A DNA stretch of 64,000 bases from JADKAC01 sp964492065 (GCA_964492065.1 CAZBHH010000012.1:1-64000); one strand, 5' to 3'; counted from the first letter of the stretch, positions 17,554-26,998 are shown. Notes: a model not told the origin generated them from the sequence alone. Program-made: numbers and translations.

Positions 17554-19350
17554 ATGAAAAACCGCCTATCGCTTGCCACCGTATGTTTCGGGTGGTTATT
17601 TATGCTGGCTATAGCGTTTTTCTTTTATCCCAAATGGCAACAAACGGGCAATGAAAGTACTATCGGTTACGATGTGGCGGGATATTACGGCTATCTGCCC
17701 GCCCTGTGTATTTACAATGACCTGGGGTATCTGGGGTACCAGGACTCTGTTTTTTCGGCATACGGATTGGGCAACAGCTATCCCAATTACACCGCTCCCA
17801 ATGGCAGGCAGGTGATGAAATACCCACTGGGTGCGGCCGTCATGTACTTACCCTGGTTTGCCGCAGCGCACTGGTACGCCCTGGCCAAAGGACAGCCGGC
17901 AGACGGATATTCCCGCCCCTACCAGGCGGCGCTGAGCTGGGGTTGCCTGATCTACACATTGATAGGATTAATATTTGCCCGCAAGGTATTACTGACCAGG
18001 TTCAGCGATAAGACTACCTCGCTTACCCTTTTACTCCTGATTTTCGGCAGCAATTACCTGAATTATGCCGCCATTGATAATGCGATGACGCATTCCCTGT
18101 TGTTTACGCTCTTCAGTATGCTGATCTGGCTCACCATCGCATTTTATAAACAGCCGAAAACGATCCCGGCAATAGCTATCGGCGCTTTAACCGGGTTGGC
18201 AATTATCACCCGACCATCGGAAATTGTAATCTGCCTGATTCCCATTCTTTGGGGTGTGGCCGATTACCGGGGCGCTATCGCAAGGCTGCATTTTTTCAGG
18301 CGGCATATACTCAAAATAATATCCGCCGTAATTGCTGCCCTGGCTATTGTCAGCCTCCAGTTGATCTACTGGAAATTCGCTGCCGGTCACTTCATTGAAT
18401 ACACCTATACCGATCAGGGTTTTGATTTTCTGCGTCCCCACCTGTACGAGGTGCTGTTCACATTTCGCAAAGGATGGTGGGTATATACGCCGGTAATGCT
18501 CCTGATTATCCCCGGATTTATTTTTCTCCGCAAGAAGTATAGAGAAATATTCCCGGCGTGCTTCTTATTTTTCCTGTTCACTTTGTGGATTGTCGCCAGT
18601 TGGGAAATCTGGTGGTATGGCGGCAGCCTGGGCCAAAGGGCGCTGGTGCAATCCTATGCCATTTTACTCTTTCCGCTGGCAGCATTCGCGGAAGCGGCAT
18701 TACAGGCCAAGGCCTACCTGAAAATTATCTTAACTGCGTTTATCCTGTTCTGCGTTGGGTATAACATGATGCTCACCTGGCAGGCACATGCCGCCACCGG
18801 CATTTTTGAGGCGGAAAATATGAATCGGCCCTATTTTTGGAAAACATTTTTCCGGACCCGGGTTTCAAAACAGGATAAATTACTGCTCGATCGGGTTGAC
18901 ATCCATAAACGTCCCGTTGCCAATTCCGAAAACATCCGCCATTTGGAATTTGAAGATACTTCCACTGCCGTTGTTGCAGACCCGCTCCACCCCGGTAACC
19001 ACGTGCGCCTTATCAATAAGGAATTCCCCTTCTACAGTTTTAATATCGCCAGGCGGGAAACAGGCGACCGCGGCTGGCTGCACATTTCGGCAATGTGTTA
19101 TATCGACCAAAAGGAGTGGGATATATGGAAAGCCGATCAAATCGCAGTTTGGTTCCTGGATGGCACAACGAGAGTCAAGTCAAACTTTATCCGCATACAG
19201 CGCATTTTGGATGCCGGCTATTGGAGCGAAGTATATTTCGATGCCGCCGTTCCCAAATCGCATTTCGATTCCATTGAAATCGCTTTTATACACCTCGGGA
19301 GCCGCTACACCCTTTTGCTGGACAACATCCGGGTGAGCGCATTCGACTGA
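17554..19350 (+). CDS. GT-C-like membrane glycosyltransferase with C-terminal beta-domain
   Basis: A 598-residue protein. About ten transmembrane helices fill residues 10-420. The first external loop has YDVAGYYGYLPAL, with an acidic residue placed as in GT-C enzymes that use lipid-phosphate sugars. A soluble C-terminal domain (about 450-598) ends in LLLDNIRVSAFD, the way galactose-binding-like beta-sandwiches end. No close family name comes to mind, and the transferase activity is inferred from topology only. It is convergent with the secreted esterase gene, two bases apart. A role in surface-glycan assembly is plausible. Confidence 0.55.
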   Translation: MKNRLSLATVCFGWLFMLAIAFFFYPKWQQTGNESTIGYDVAGYYGYLPALCIYNDLGYLGYQDSVFSAYGLGNSYPNYTAPNGRQVMKYPLGAAVMYLPWFAAAHWYALAKGQPADGYSRPYQAALSWGCLIYTLIGLIFARKVLLTRFSDKTTSLTLLLLIFGSNYLNYAAIDNAMTHSLLFTLFSMLIWLTIAFYKQPKTIPAIAIGALTGLAIITRPSEIVICLIPILWGVADYRGAIARLHFFRRHILKIISAVIAALAIVSLQLIYWKFAAGHFIEYTYTDQGFDFLRPHLYEVLFTFRKGWWVYTPVMLLIIPGFIFLRKKYREIFPACFLFFLFTLWIVASWEIWWYGGSLGQRALVQSYAILLFPLAAFAEAALQAKAYLKIILTAFILFCVGYNMMLTWQAHAATGIFEAENMNRPYFWKTFFRTRVSKQDKLLLDRVDIHKRPVANSENIRHLEFEDTSTAVVADPLHPGNHVRLINKEFPFYSFNIARRETGDRGWLHISAMCYIDQKEWDIWKADQIAVWFLDGTTRVKSNFIRIQRILDAGYWSEVYFDAAVPKSHFDSIEIAFIHLGSRYTLLLDNIRVSAFD

Positions 19351-19352
19351 AA

Positions 19353-20885
19353 TCACGATCTGATTTTCACCATTTCCGGAATTATTCGGGAGGTATCTAT
19401 CAATTCGCCGCTCTGCTCATAAAACCGGATGCAATACTTGCCCGGGGTGACCAGTTCATTCAGGTCTGTGTGCTTATGCATGATATCCTCCATTGTCAGG
19501 ATAACTTTTTTATTGTGGTCGATAATTTCCATCTTGATATACCTGTCATCGCCTAAAAACTTAAGGAGTTTAGGCATTCTGTCCCTGCCATTTACTATCC
19601 AGGCCGGCGCATCTGCATCGTCAGTAGCCAGCGTACCGGCAAAAGTTGCGCCCATAATATTGCCCTTTGCATCAGTGACAAATTCGCCGCTCATCTTAAC
19701 GCCCGAATTATCGGTGATCAGGAATTTCCAGGAGCCCGCTCCTAAGTTATTGACATAAATATCTAAGTTCTCGTGATCGTAAGCCTGATCAAAGGCAATT
19801 ACCGAGTCACGCAAAATCAGCACATTCAAATTACCGGCAATGGAGGATTCCTCGAATTCGGCAATCACACTATCCCCGATATTAATACGGTAATAGGCAA
19901 GTGCCGGCGGAGCGGCTGCTGTGCCATAAAACCAAATTTGCGAAACGGCATCCGTTTCCCAGAAACTCAGAAAGTCATTGGCCACTTTTGTTTTGCCGGC
20001 ATCATTGGGATGAACGCCATCCGTATTTACCATCGAGGGCGTAAATGAATAGCCATCGTCGCGGGTCTTCGACCCCTGGGTCCAGAAATACGGGCCCCAC
20101 ATCAGCAAAGGCGCCTTCGGATCGTTGCCCTTGTACGTCAATTCCTTGTTGCCGTCAATTTGTGCTTCTATCAACCATTTCATCGCCCAGCCGTTTAAAT
20201 AGGCACGGGGCTCCATGTGTTTTACTTTGGAGTCTTTCGGCATATAATCCGTAGTATGACGGCCGGTCAGGTAAATAATCTGAAGGTTCGGATAGCGCTC
20301 TTTCAGTTTTTGTACCAGGTAGGTAAACTCATCTACGAGCATATCCGCACGTTCGGGAAATTCGGCGGTTTGGTTGCGCAAATCATCCTCCTGCAACCAG
20401 GCCACCTGGATTTGGGCATTTGACAACCCCGCTTCGGCGACACGGCTTTCGACTGTTTGCCAATATTTGGCCTGTTGGTCGTAAATCTTATTCAGATCCT
20501 GTGCCGGCACACCGCCGTTAATAAAAACGAGTTTGGGATTAATGCCCGGCACCCGGGTAATTTGCGTGGCCAGCGCCTGGCTGAACATATACACGGTGGA
20601 AGGGCCTATGGTAATAAGCCCGATTTTGCCGTTTTCAGAGGGATTGCCCTGAGAATTCAGCGGTTGAATTGCGGAAGCCGCAGCAATGGCATCGGCGTAA
20701 AATGACGGTGGCATGGTATTGCTGCCATCGGGATACAAACCGCCGACGTAACCCATATACTTATCTTTACCGAGTTCGTTAAGAGGTTCCAGTTTGGAAA
20801 CATCGGCAGATTGGGCATACATGCGCATGCTGAAGAATGCCGACAAAATAAAAACAGTAGGTAGAGCTTTCATCTGATTATGCAT
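19353..20885 (-). CDS. Secreted SGNH/GDSL-like hydrolase
   Basis: A 510-residue exported protein with a signal peptide ending in MRMYAQS. Block I is ITIGPSTVYMFSQALA (GPS in place of GDS), then FINGGVPAQDL, VAWLQEDDL and IIYLTGRHTT. The catalytic Asp-His block is NTDGVHPNDAGKTKVA. After the hydrolase domain (about 60-310) there are beta-rich segments of unclear kind. Its -7 promoter lies inside the 5' end of the divergent repeat-protein gene, so expression of the two is physically linked. The substrate is unknown; deacylation of polysaccharide is a reasonable guess for a secreted esterase beside a GT-C-like gene. Confidence 0.7.
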   Translation of the reverse strand: MHNQMKALPTVFILSAFFSMRMYAQSADVSKLEPLNELGKDKYMGYVGGLYPDGSNTMPPSFYADAIAAASAIQPLNSQGNPSENGKIGLITIGPSTVYMFSQALATQITRVPGINPKLVFINGGVPAQDLNKIYDQQAKYWQTVESRVAEAGLSNAQIQVAWLQEDDLRNQTAEFPERADMLVDEFTYLVQKLKERYPNLQIIYLTGRHTTDYMPKDSKVKHMEPRAYLNGWAMKWLIEAQIDGNKELTYKGNDPKAPLLMWGPYFWTQGSKTRDDGYSFTPSMVNTDGVHPNDAGKTKVANDFLSFWETDAVSQIWFYGTAAAPPALAYYRINIGDSVIAEFEESSIAGNLNVLILRDSVIAFDQAYDHENLDIYVNNLGAGSWKFLITDNSGVKMSGEFVTDAKGNIMGATFAGTLATDDADAPAWIVNGRDRMPKLLKFLGDDRYIKMEIIDHNKKVILTMEDIMHKHTDLNELVTPGKYCIRFYEQSGELIDTSRIIPEMVKIRS

Positions 20886-20933
20886 ATTTTTATAAAAGTT
20901 TTAATAGAATCATGCCAAATTTCTGCAAATGTA
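20885..20933. promoter_or_regulatory. Overlapping divergent promoters
   Basis: Only 26 bases separate the two start codons. For the esterase, the minus strand has an exact TACATTTG at 20933-20926, inside codons 5-8 of the repeat-protein gene. For the repeat protein, TATTTTTA at 20885-20892 (one mismatch) overlaps the esterase start codon. Transcription of one gene must interfere with the other or be coordinated with it. Confidence 0.5.
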
Positions 20934-22090
20934 TTTTAATTCTCTGTTTCGCAGGGTATGTATTGCGTCCGGGTATAACCGCTGCCCAGAATGTGCTCGG
21001 CTATACGGATGTCAGAGGCCGGTATTTCGTCTTTAAAAACGGATACCCGGAGCAAACCGAAAATCTGCCAATCCTCTCCTATCAAAACTCCAATGCGGGT
21101 ATTGCCTATGTGGATAACAGCGGCCTGCTCAATTTCGTGAATGCCGATGGCAAGGTAAACCTCGACATACTGGCTAAATCATTTTATAAAAATACCGACA
21201 ACTACCTGTATTACGGCGTAGGCGATTTAATAGGTATGTACGACGGCAGGCAGAAATGGACGCTGGGCGATATTAGCAAATACCCCTACAGCATCTCCGA
21301 CAGTATCGCTGCCTACCACGACTTCAATGGGTTTTTCTCGGTGTTCTGGGAAGGACAAGAGACCGTGTTGAGCAGGTTGCCCATCACTTATATGGCTACG
21401 GGGAAAAACATCCTGGCATTTGTGGACAACAGCAATTTAATTCAATTATTCTATCGCAACACCATAACACAAATTGATATCAATATTCCGGCGAGTTTGG
21501 TATTGGGGGCTAATATCGCCGCATGGGTTGACAGTTACCGCGAGTTTAAAATTTTCTACGGTGGCCACATATACGATATGTACAATATCGCTGAGCTGTT
21601 TTGCAGGCAGGGAGAAACCATTGCCGATATCACCTATAATTTCGATGCCGAATTATTTTGCGCAGGCACCATCGTACATCCACGCTTTAACAATCTCCCC
21701 CTGTTTATGGCTGGCGATGACATGATCATGTTTATAGACGATCTGAACTACCTGCAGGTTTTTTACAAAGGAGCCGTGTACGAAGCATCCAATACCGTGC
21801 CTCTCCAGTACGACGTGGTGGATAATATTGCGTGGTTCATTGATTTGAACGGGTTTTTAAATGTATTTTACCAGGGCGAATTTTTTGTAGTGGAAAGTTA
21901 TACTCCGGGTAATTTAACCGCAGACAGGGATATCGTGTGCTATACGGATTTAGACAACCGGCTGATAGCCTTTTACAAAGGCAAACGCTATGAAGTCAGC
22001 AAGGATATAATCCGCAGTTATTTTCTAAACAACCACAGTATCATTTACTCCATTAAGGAAAATGAATACAAATATTTCAGCTTTGACTGA
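20912..22090 (+). CDS. Secreted protein of 35-residue tandem repeats, unknown family
   Basis: A 392-residue exported protein with a signal peptide ending in ITAAQN. The mature part is a tandem repeat of the form [FYW]-x-D-x2-N-x-L-x-V-F-Y-x-G. The Asp recurs at residues 33, 68, 137, 172, 207, 276, 311 and 346. These intervals are 35 or 69, so two degenerate copies sit near 103 and 242, and a last one near 381. Such short strand-turn-strand units suggest a beta-propeller or solenoid. No catalytic motif is visible. It is divergent from the secreted esterase and convergent with the DUF4197 gene, six bases away. I do not recognise the family; ligand or glycan binding is inference only. Confidence 0.6.
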   Translation: MPNFCKCILILCFAGYVLRPGITAAQNVLGYTDVRGRYFVFKNGYPEQTENLPILSYQNSNAGIAYVDNSGLLNFVNADGKVNLDILAKSFYKNTDNYLYYGVGDLIGMYDGRQKWTLGDISKYPYSISDSIAAYHDFNGFFSVFWEGQETVLSRLPITYMATGKNILAFVDNSNLIQLFYRNTITQIDINIPASLVLGANIAAWVDSYREFKIFYGGHIYDMYNIAELFCRQGETIADITYNFDAELFCAGTIVHPRFNNLPLFMAGDDMIMFIDDLNYLQVFYKGAVYEASNTVPLQYDVVDNIAWFIDLNGFLNVFYQGEFFVVESYTPGNLTADRDIVCYTDLDNRLIAFYKGKRYEVSKDIIRSYFLNNHSIIYSIKENEYKYFSFD

Positions 22091-22096
22091 ACTGCG

Positions 22097-22819
22097 CTAT
22101 TTGTTTGCATCGTAATACGCAAAAATGCGTTTCACAATTTCAGATTCGCGGTTGCTGATACTCGTACGGATTTTCAATTCCTCTTCGGCAATGGTGGTAA
22201 ATAATCCGTCCAATGCCTTTTGGGTAACGTATGCCGTCAGGTCGGGATTTAAGTCTTCCACCAGTGGTATTTGATTGTAATAATTGATTGCATCTTCCCA
22301 ATACTTTGTCGCATTTACGCTCTTCAGCGATTTATCGATAACCGGTGTAAACTTCTCGATGAGCTGTGCCGTGGATGTGCGCTTAAAATATTCGGTAGCC
22401 GCATTGTCGGCGCCAAACAAAATATCCATTGCATCATTCACGGTCATTTGCCTCGCCGAATTAATCAGTATTGCCTTTGCTTCTACGGCAGCAGATTCGG
22501 CGGCACGGTTTAATGATAAGATTACATCATCGCACATCTTACCCATACCGACACTGCGCAGGGTATTCTCTATTTTTTGTGCCTCCGGCGGAAATAAAAT
22601 CTTTACTAACGCATTGCCAAAATACCCGTTCGTCTTCGACAGCAATTCGCTGCCATTTGTCGCACCCTGTACTAAAGCTTCTTTTAACCCATTGGCTACT
22701 TCCGCTTCCGTAGGCACATCGGTGAGTACGGTATCCATTACCTGTTGCACTACCGCCGGATCACATGCAGACTGTACGGAAAAAACGGCTAACAGTAAAA
22801 CAATTGCTATTTTATACAT
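22097..22819 (-). CDS. DUF4197 exported protein
   Basis: A 240-residue mostly helical protein with signal peptide MYKIAIVLLLAVFSVQSAC. Segments such as EVANGLKEALVQGATNGSELLS, IENTLRSVGMGKMCDDVILSLNRA and YVTQKALDGLFTTIAEEE are typical of DUF4197. I start at ATG 22819, because an in-frame TTG at 22846 is the TTG of the TATTTTTG promoter element. The family's function is unknown; it occurs widely in Gram-negative envelopes. Confidence 0.85.
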   Translation of the reverse strand: MYKIAIVLLLAVFSVQSACDPAVVQQVMDTVLTDVPTEAEVANGLKEALVQGATNGSELLSKTNGYFGNALVKILFPPEAQKIENTLRSVGMGKMCDDVILSLNRAAESAAVEAKAILINSARQMTVNDAMDILFGADNAATEYFKRTSTAQLIEKFTPVIDKSLKSVNATKYWEDAINYYNQIPLVEDLNPDLTAYVTQKALDGLFTTIAEEELKIRTSISNRESEIVKRIFAYYDANK

Positions 22820-22843
22820 AGTCGAATCTTTGAGATTATTTTT

Positions 22844-22851
22844 CAAAAATA
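22844..22851 (-). promoter_or_regulatory. -7 promoter element of the DUF4197 gene
   Basis: TATTTTTG on the minus strand, an exact TAnnTTTG match 24 bases before the ATG at 22819. Confidence 0.6.
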
Positions 22852-22884
22852 AATATTGTGGAATTAATTTTACGAAAAAAGTGA

Positions 22885-24141
22885 ATGGATGCTGTTTTAA
22901 TCACCATCGGCGATGAATTATTAAACGGAACCACGCTGGATACCAACTCCGCATTTATCGGAAAAGAGCTCGCATTGTCGGGCATTGCACTGCATGAAAA
23001 GATTACCATTTCAGATAAGCGCAACCATATATTGCAAACACTTGAAAAATATGTGGGCACTTATAAATTGATATTGATAACAGGCGGCCTCGGCCCCACA
23101 AAAGACGATATTACAAAACATACACTTGCGGAATTTTTCAATTCGGGATTAGTTATGGACAGCGGTGTTTTGGCGAGTATAGAAGAACGGTTTGCAAAGC
23201 GGGGCCTCCAATTAACGGAATCCAACCGCCAACAGGCGATGGTTCCCTCTGCATGCAGGATAATTCAAAATGCGATGGGCACTGCGCCGGGGATGTGGTT
23301 TGAAAGAGATAATTCCATTGTGATTTCCATGCCGGGCGTACCTTATGAAATGCAGGAGATGTTGCGGGATTCCGTTTTACCGCTGTTGCAGTCTCGTTTT
23401 GAATTACCGGCGATTTACAACGTGCACCTGATGACTTCGGGATTGGGCGAATCCTGGCTGGCAGATAAAATTGCCGATATTGAAGACAGTTTGCCGGATG
23501 CCGTCGGACTCGCTTATTTACCCTCGCCGGGATTGGTAAAACTACGGCTGACCGCCAAAGGCAAAAACACGGAGATTCTGCGAGCAATCACACAACCCAT
23601 TGTGGAATCGATAGTCGCACGCCTCGGCCATCATGTATTCAGCACCGAAGGCGAATCGCTCGAGGCAAAGGTGGGCAGTATGCTGCTTCAATTATCGGCA
23701 ACGGTGGGAACTGCCGAAAGTTGTACCGGCGGCGCCATCGCCAAAAAAATCACTTCTGTTCCGGGGAGCTCAGATTATTTTTCAGGTTCGGTAGTGGCCT
23801 ATCACAACGCTATAAAATCCCGTCTGTTGCAAGTAGATCCTGCAACCCTGGAGCGCTACGGCGCCGTCAGTGAACAAGTCGTCAGCGAAATGCTGGCCGG
23901 GGGATTGCATGTATTGCAAACCGATTACGTCATTGCCGCTTCGGGAATTGCCGGGCCGGGTGGCGGCATGGAAGACAAACCCGTGGGAACCGTATATATC
24001 GGCGTCAGCGGTAGAGGCGATACCCGGGTAAAAAAGTTTGTTTTTGCAAACAACCGGCCTGTAAATATCGAATATACCTGCATGTTTGCACTGCACGAAC
24101 TGCGCATGCTGTTATTGACCCATCTTGAAAAACAGATTTAA
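22885..24141 (+). CDS. cinA: CinA-family protein (competence/damage-inducible)
   Basis: A 418-residue two-domain cytoplasmic protein. The N-terminal molybdopterin-binding-like (COG1058) domain has ITIGDELLNGTTLDTNSAFIG and LILITGGLGPTKDDITKH. The C-terminal PncC-type domain has AESCTGGAIAKKITSVPGSS and YGAVSEQVVSEML. In other bacteria these domains act on pyridine nucleotides (ADP-ribose pyrophosphatase and NMN deamidase). Domain order and length are normal. A near-consensus TAATTTTA lies just upstream. It is followed by the E2 gene, which has its own promoter. Confidence 0.93.
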   Translation: MDAVLITIGDELLNGTTLDTNSAFIGKELALSGIALHEKITISDKRNHILQTLEKYVGTYKLILITGGLGPTKDDITKHTLAEFFNSGLVMDSGVLASIEERFAKRGLQLTESNRQQAMVPSACRIIQNAMGTAPGMWFERDNSIVISMPGVPYEMQEMLRDSVLPLLQSRFELPAIYNVHLMTSGLGESWLADKIADIEDSLPDAVGLAYLPSPGLVKLRLTAKGKNTEILRAITQPIVESIVARLGHHVFSTEGESLEAKVGSMLLQLSATVGTAESCTGGAIAKKITSVPGSSDYFSGSVVAYHNAIKSRLLQVDPATLERYGAVSEQVVSEMLAGGLHVLQTDYVIAASGIAGPGGGMEDKPVGTVYIGVSGRGDTRVKKFVFANNRPVNIEYTCMFALHELRMLLLTHLEKQI

Positions 24142-24155
24142 ACAGTTTAACTTTG
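24125..24155 (+). promoter_or_regulatory. -33/-7 promoter of the E2 gene
   Basis: TTG (24125-24127) and an exact TAACTTTG (24148-24155) are 20 bases apart. The promoter starts inside the end of cinA; the leader would be about 27 bases. Confidence 0.6.
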
Positions 24156-24189
24156 AGCGTAATCATTTCCTAATAAAAAAATCGTAATA

Positions 24190-25521
24190 ATGGCGCAGTC
24201 AGATCTTAAGATGCCCAAAATGGGTGAGAGTATAATGGAAGCCACTATATTGAAATGGCTGAAGAAAGAAGGAGATTCCGTTGAATTGGATGAACCGGTA
24301 TTGGAAATTGCAACGGACAAGGTCGACAGCGAAGTGCCTTCTCCCTTTGCGGGCACTATTACCAAAATATTATTTAACGAAGGCGATGTAGTGGAGGTGG
24401 GTAAGACAATTGCCTTAATCAGCAGCGGTGGCGATGATGCCATTGCGCCGCCCGCAATGCAACAGGAAGCAGTTATACAAACCGCCGAACGGCAAACGGC
24501 GGTACATACGGAAGTGACACCGGTAATACAACAAACACAAACGGGTGCATCCAACGGCACTGCCGATAGGTTTTATTCGCCGCTCGTGTTAAATATTGCC
24601 CGCAGTGAGGGCATTTCGATGGTGGAACTGGAATCGATTAACGGCACCGGAAAAGATGCACGGGTAACTAAATCCGATGTGTTGAACTATTTAAAAGACC
24701 GCAGTGCACGTGAAAATGCACCCGTGACGTCACAAACTATTGAGAAGCCGGTTGTCAAAGAAGCTATTATCAAAGAACCTGTTGTCAAAACTTCCGTACC
24801 CGCTTCGGGCGGCAATGTGGAGATTGTGGAAATGGACCGCATGCGCAAATTGATTGCCGACCACATGGTGATGAGCAAACACACCTCTGCGCATGTCACT
24901 TCTTTTGTCGAAGTGGATATGACCAATATCGTCACCTGGAGAAACAGTATTAAATCCAGGTTCGAAAAACGGGAAGGTCAGAAAATTACATTCACTCCTA
25001 TTTTCATCGAGGCAATCGTAAAAGCGATAAAGGAATTTCCGGGGATAAATATTTCGGTGGACGGATACAATCTCATTTATAAAAAAGATATCAATATCGG
25101 TATGGCAACCGCCCTGCCTTCCGGCAACCTCATCGTACCCGTAATTAAAAATGCCGATCGCATGAACCTGGTGGGATTGACGAGCGCCGTCAACGATTTT
25201 GCCAATAGGGCACGCATGAACAAACTGAAGCCCGAAGAAATCCAGGACGGCACATTTACACTGACGAATGTCGGCTCATTCGGAAGTATCATGGGAACAC
25301 CTGTCATCAATCAGCCGCAGGTGGCTATACTTGCTACCGGCGCTATTAAGAAACGCCCCGTAGTATTGGAGACAAGCCAGGGCGATGTAATTGCAATTCG
25401 CCACATGATGTATATGAGTATGAGTTACGATCACCGTGTTGTGGATGGTATGCTGGGCGGTACTTTCCTCTCCCGTGTCGGACAGTTATTGGAGAATTTT
25501 GACGGCACACGGGAAGTATAA
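24190..25521 (+). CDS. 2-oxoacid dehydrogenase E2 (dihydrolipoamide acyltransferase)
   Basis: A 443-residue acyltransferase core of a 2-oxoacid dehydrogenase complex. One N-terminal lipoyl domain carries the lipoylated lysine in EIATDKVDSEVPSPFAG. A variable linker rich in Val, Lys and Pro follows, then an E1/E3-binding domain (SPLVLNIARSEGI, GTGKDARVTKSDVLNYL). The catalytic domain ends with SYDHRVVDGMLGG. The complex could be pyruvate, branched-chain or 2-oxoglutarate type; the motifs do not decide, and no E1 or E3 gene is next to it. Branched-chain use would fit the CoA-transferase operon elsewhere in the window. Confidence 0.92.
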   Translation: MAQSDLKMPKMGESIMEATILKWLKKEGDSVELDEPVLEIATDKVDSEVPSPFAGTITKILFNEGDVVEVGKTIALISSGGDDAIAPPAMQQEAVIQTAERQTAVHTEVTPVIQQTQTGASNGTADRFYSPLVLNIARSEGISMVELESINGTGKDARVTKSDVLNYLKDRSARENAPVTSQTIEKPVVKEAIIKEPVVKTSVPASGGNVEIVEMDRMRKLIADHMVMSKHTSAHVTSFVEVDMTNIVTWRNSIKSRFEKREGQKITFTPIFIEAIVKAIKEFPGINISVDGYNLIYKKDINIGMATALPSGNLIVPVIKNADRMNLVGLTSAVNDFANRARMNKLKPEEIQDGTFTLTNVGSFGSIMGTPVINQPQVAILATGAIKKRPVVLETSQGDVIAIRHMMYMSMSYDHRVVDGMLGGTFLSRVGQLLENFDGTREV

Positions 25522-25609
25522 GCCGAAAGTGATGGGAGCACCTACAGGCGCAAGGTACGATATTTCAAACAACAGCGCAACCGGAACCCGCATATAAAAA
25601 GACAAGCGT

Positions 25610-26998
25610 ATGTATATAGAACAAATGTACACTAACTGCCTTGCGGCGGCAGCGTACTATATTGAAAGCAACGGCGAAGCGGCAGTCATTGACCCATTGC
25701 GTGAAACCGAACCGTATATTAATAAAGCGAAATCACGTGGCGCTGTCATCAAATATGTTTTCGAAACGCATTTTCATGCCGACTTTGTCTCGGGCCATAT
25801 AGACCTTGCCCGCAAAACAGGAGCAACTATCGTGTATGGACCGGGAGCCGCAACCGAATATTCGGTGCACCACGCCACAGACGGTGAAACGTTTTCTCTC
25901 GGAAACATCACAATTACCGCTTTGCACACACCGGGGCATACATTGGAGTCGACTTGTTATTTATTAACGGATGCAAATGGCAAACACCATTGTATTTTTA
26001 CCGGTGATACGCTATTCGTCGGCGATGTCGGCCGCCCTGATTTATTAGACGGGTATATGACCAAAGAAGCATTGGCGAGTATGATGTACGACTCGCTGAA
26101 TACAAAAATAAAAGTGCTGGGCGACGAAGTAATTATCTATCCCGCCCATGGCCCGGGAAGCGCCTGCGGTAAAAGCCTGGGCGCCGATAAGCACTCGACA
26201 ATCGGCATACAGAAAAAAACGAACTACGCTTTACAGCCGATGACTCGTGAGGAATTTATTACAAGGGTTACCGAAGGTTTAGCCCCACCGCCGTCGTATT
26301 TCTTTAAGGATGCAGCCATCAATAAAAAAGGTTATGAAGCTATCGACCATATAATGGAGCGCAATACAGCGATATTATCCGCCGATGCATTTGAACATGC
26401 GATGGCATACGCTGTTGTATTGGACACCCGGGTTGCCGCCGATTTTGAGAAGGGATTCATACCCGGCAGCATCAATATCGGGCTCGACGGCATGTTTGCC
26501 GTTTGGGTAGGCTCATTGATAGATATTCAAAAACCGATTGTCGTAGTATGTGCACCCGGTAAGGAAAGAGAATCGGTTTTAAGATTAGCACGTGTGGGTT
26601 ACGAACAAGTGCAAGGCGTTCTGGAAGGCGGTTTTGAAAGCTGGAAGCAAGCCGGCAAGCCGGTGGACACTGTTCTCTCCATCCAGGCAGAAGAAGTAGC
26701 GCAGTATTACAACAAACCCGGATATAGGATATTGGATACCCGCAAACCCGGAGAATATGCAACAGCACATATCGCAGGCGCTGTGAATATAGAGTTAAAT
26801 CAGATCGAATCGAGAATGGATGAATTGCAGCCGGAAATCACCTATGTAATGCATTGTGCCGCCGGTTATCGCTCGATGATTGCCGCTTCAATACTAAAAA
26901 AGCACGGTAAGACAAACTTTATAAATGTCAGCGGAGGCTTCAGCGCCCTGGCTAAGACGAATTTACCAAAGGCGACGAGCGCCGCACAGGCTGTCTGA
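25610..26998 (+). CDS. Metallo-beta-lactamase-fold hydrolase with two rhodanese domains
   Basis: A 462-residue protein. The N-terminal persulfide-dioxygenase-like domain (ETHFHADFVSGH, TPGHTLESTCYLL, FTGDTLFVGDVGRPD, YPAHGPGS) is followed by two rhodanese domains. The first has its cysteine in VVCAPGKERESV and the second in MHCAAGYRSMIA, so both keep an active-site Cys. Proteins of this build oxidise glutathione or low-molecular-weight persulfides and move sulfane sulfur. A sulfide or polysulfide detoxification role is likely. It lies 88 bases after the E2 gene and may be independent. Confidence 0.9.
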   Translation: MYIEQMYTNCLAAAAYYIESNGEAAVIDPLRETEPYINKAKSRGAVIKYVFETHFHADFVSGHIDLARKTGATIVYGPGAATEYSVHHATDGETFSLGNITITALHTPGHTLESTCYLLTDANGKHHCIFTGDTLFVGDVGRPDLLDGYMTKEALASMMYDSLNTKIKVLGDEVIIYPAHGPGSACGKSLGADKHSTIGIQKKTNYALQPMTREEFITRVTEGLAPPPSYFFKDAAINKKGYEAIDHIMERNTAILSADAFEHAMAYAVVLDTRVAADFEKGFIPGSINIGLDGMFAVWVGSLIDIQKPIVVVCAPGKERESVLRLARVGYEQVQGVLEGGFESWKQAGKPVDTVLSIQAEEVAQYYNKPGYRILDTRKPGEYATAHIAGAVNIELNQIESRMDELQPEITYVMHCAAGYRSMIAASILKKHGKTNFINVSGGFSALAKTNLPKATSAAQAV

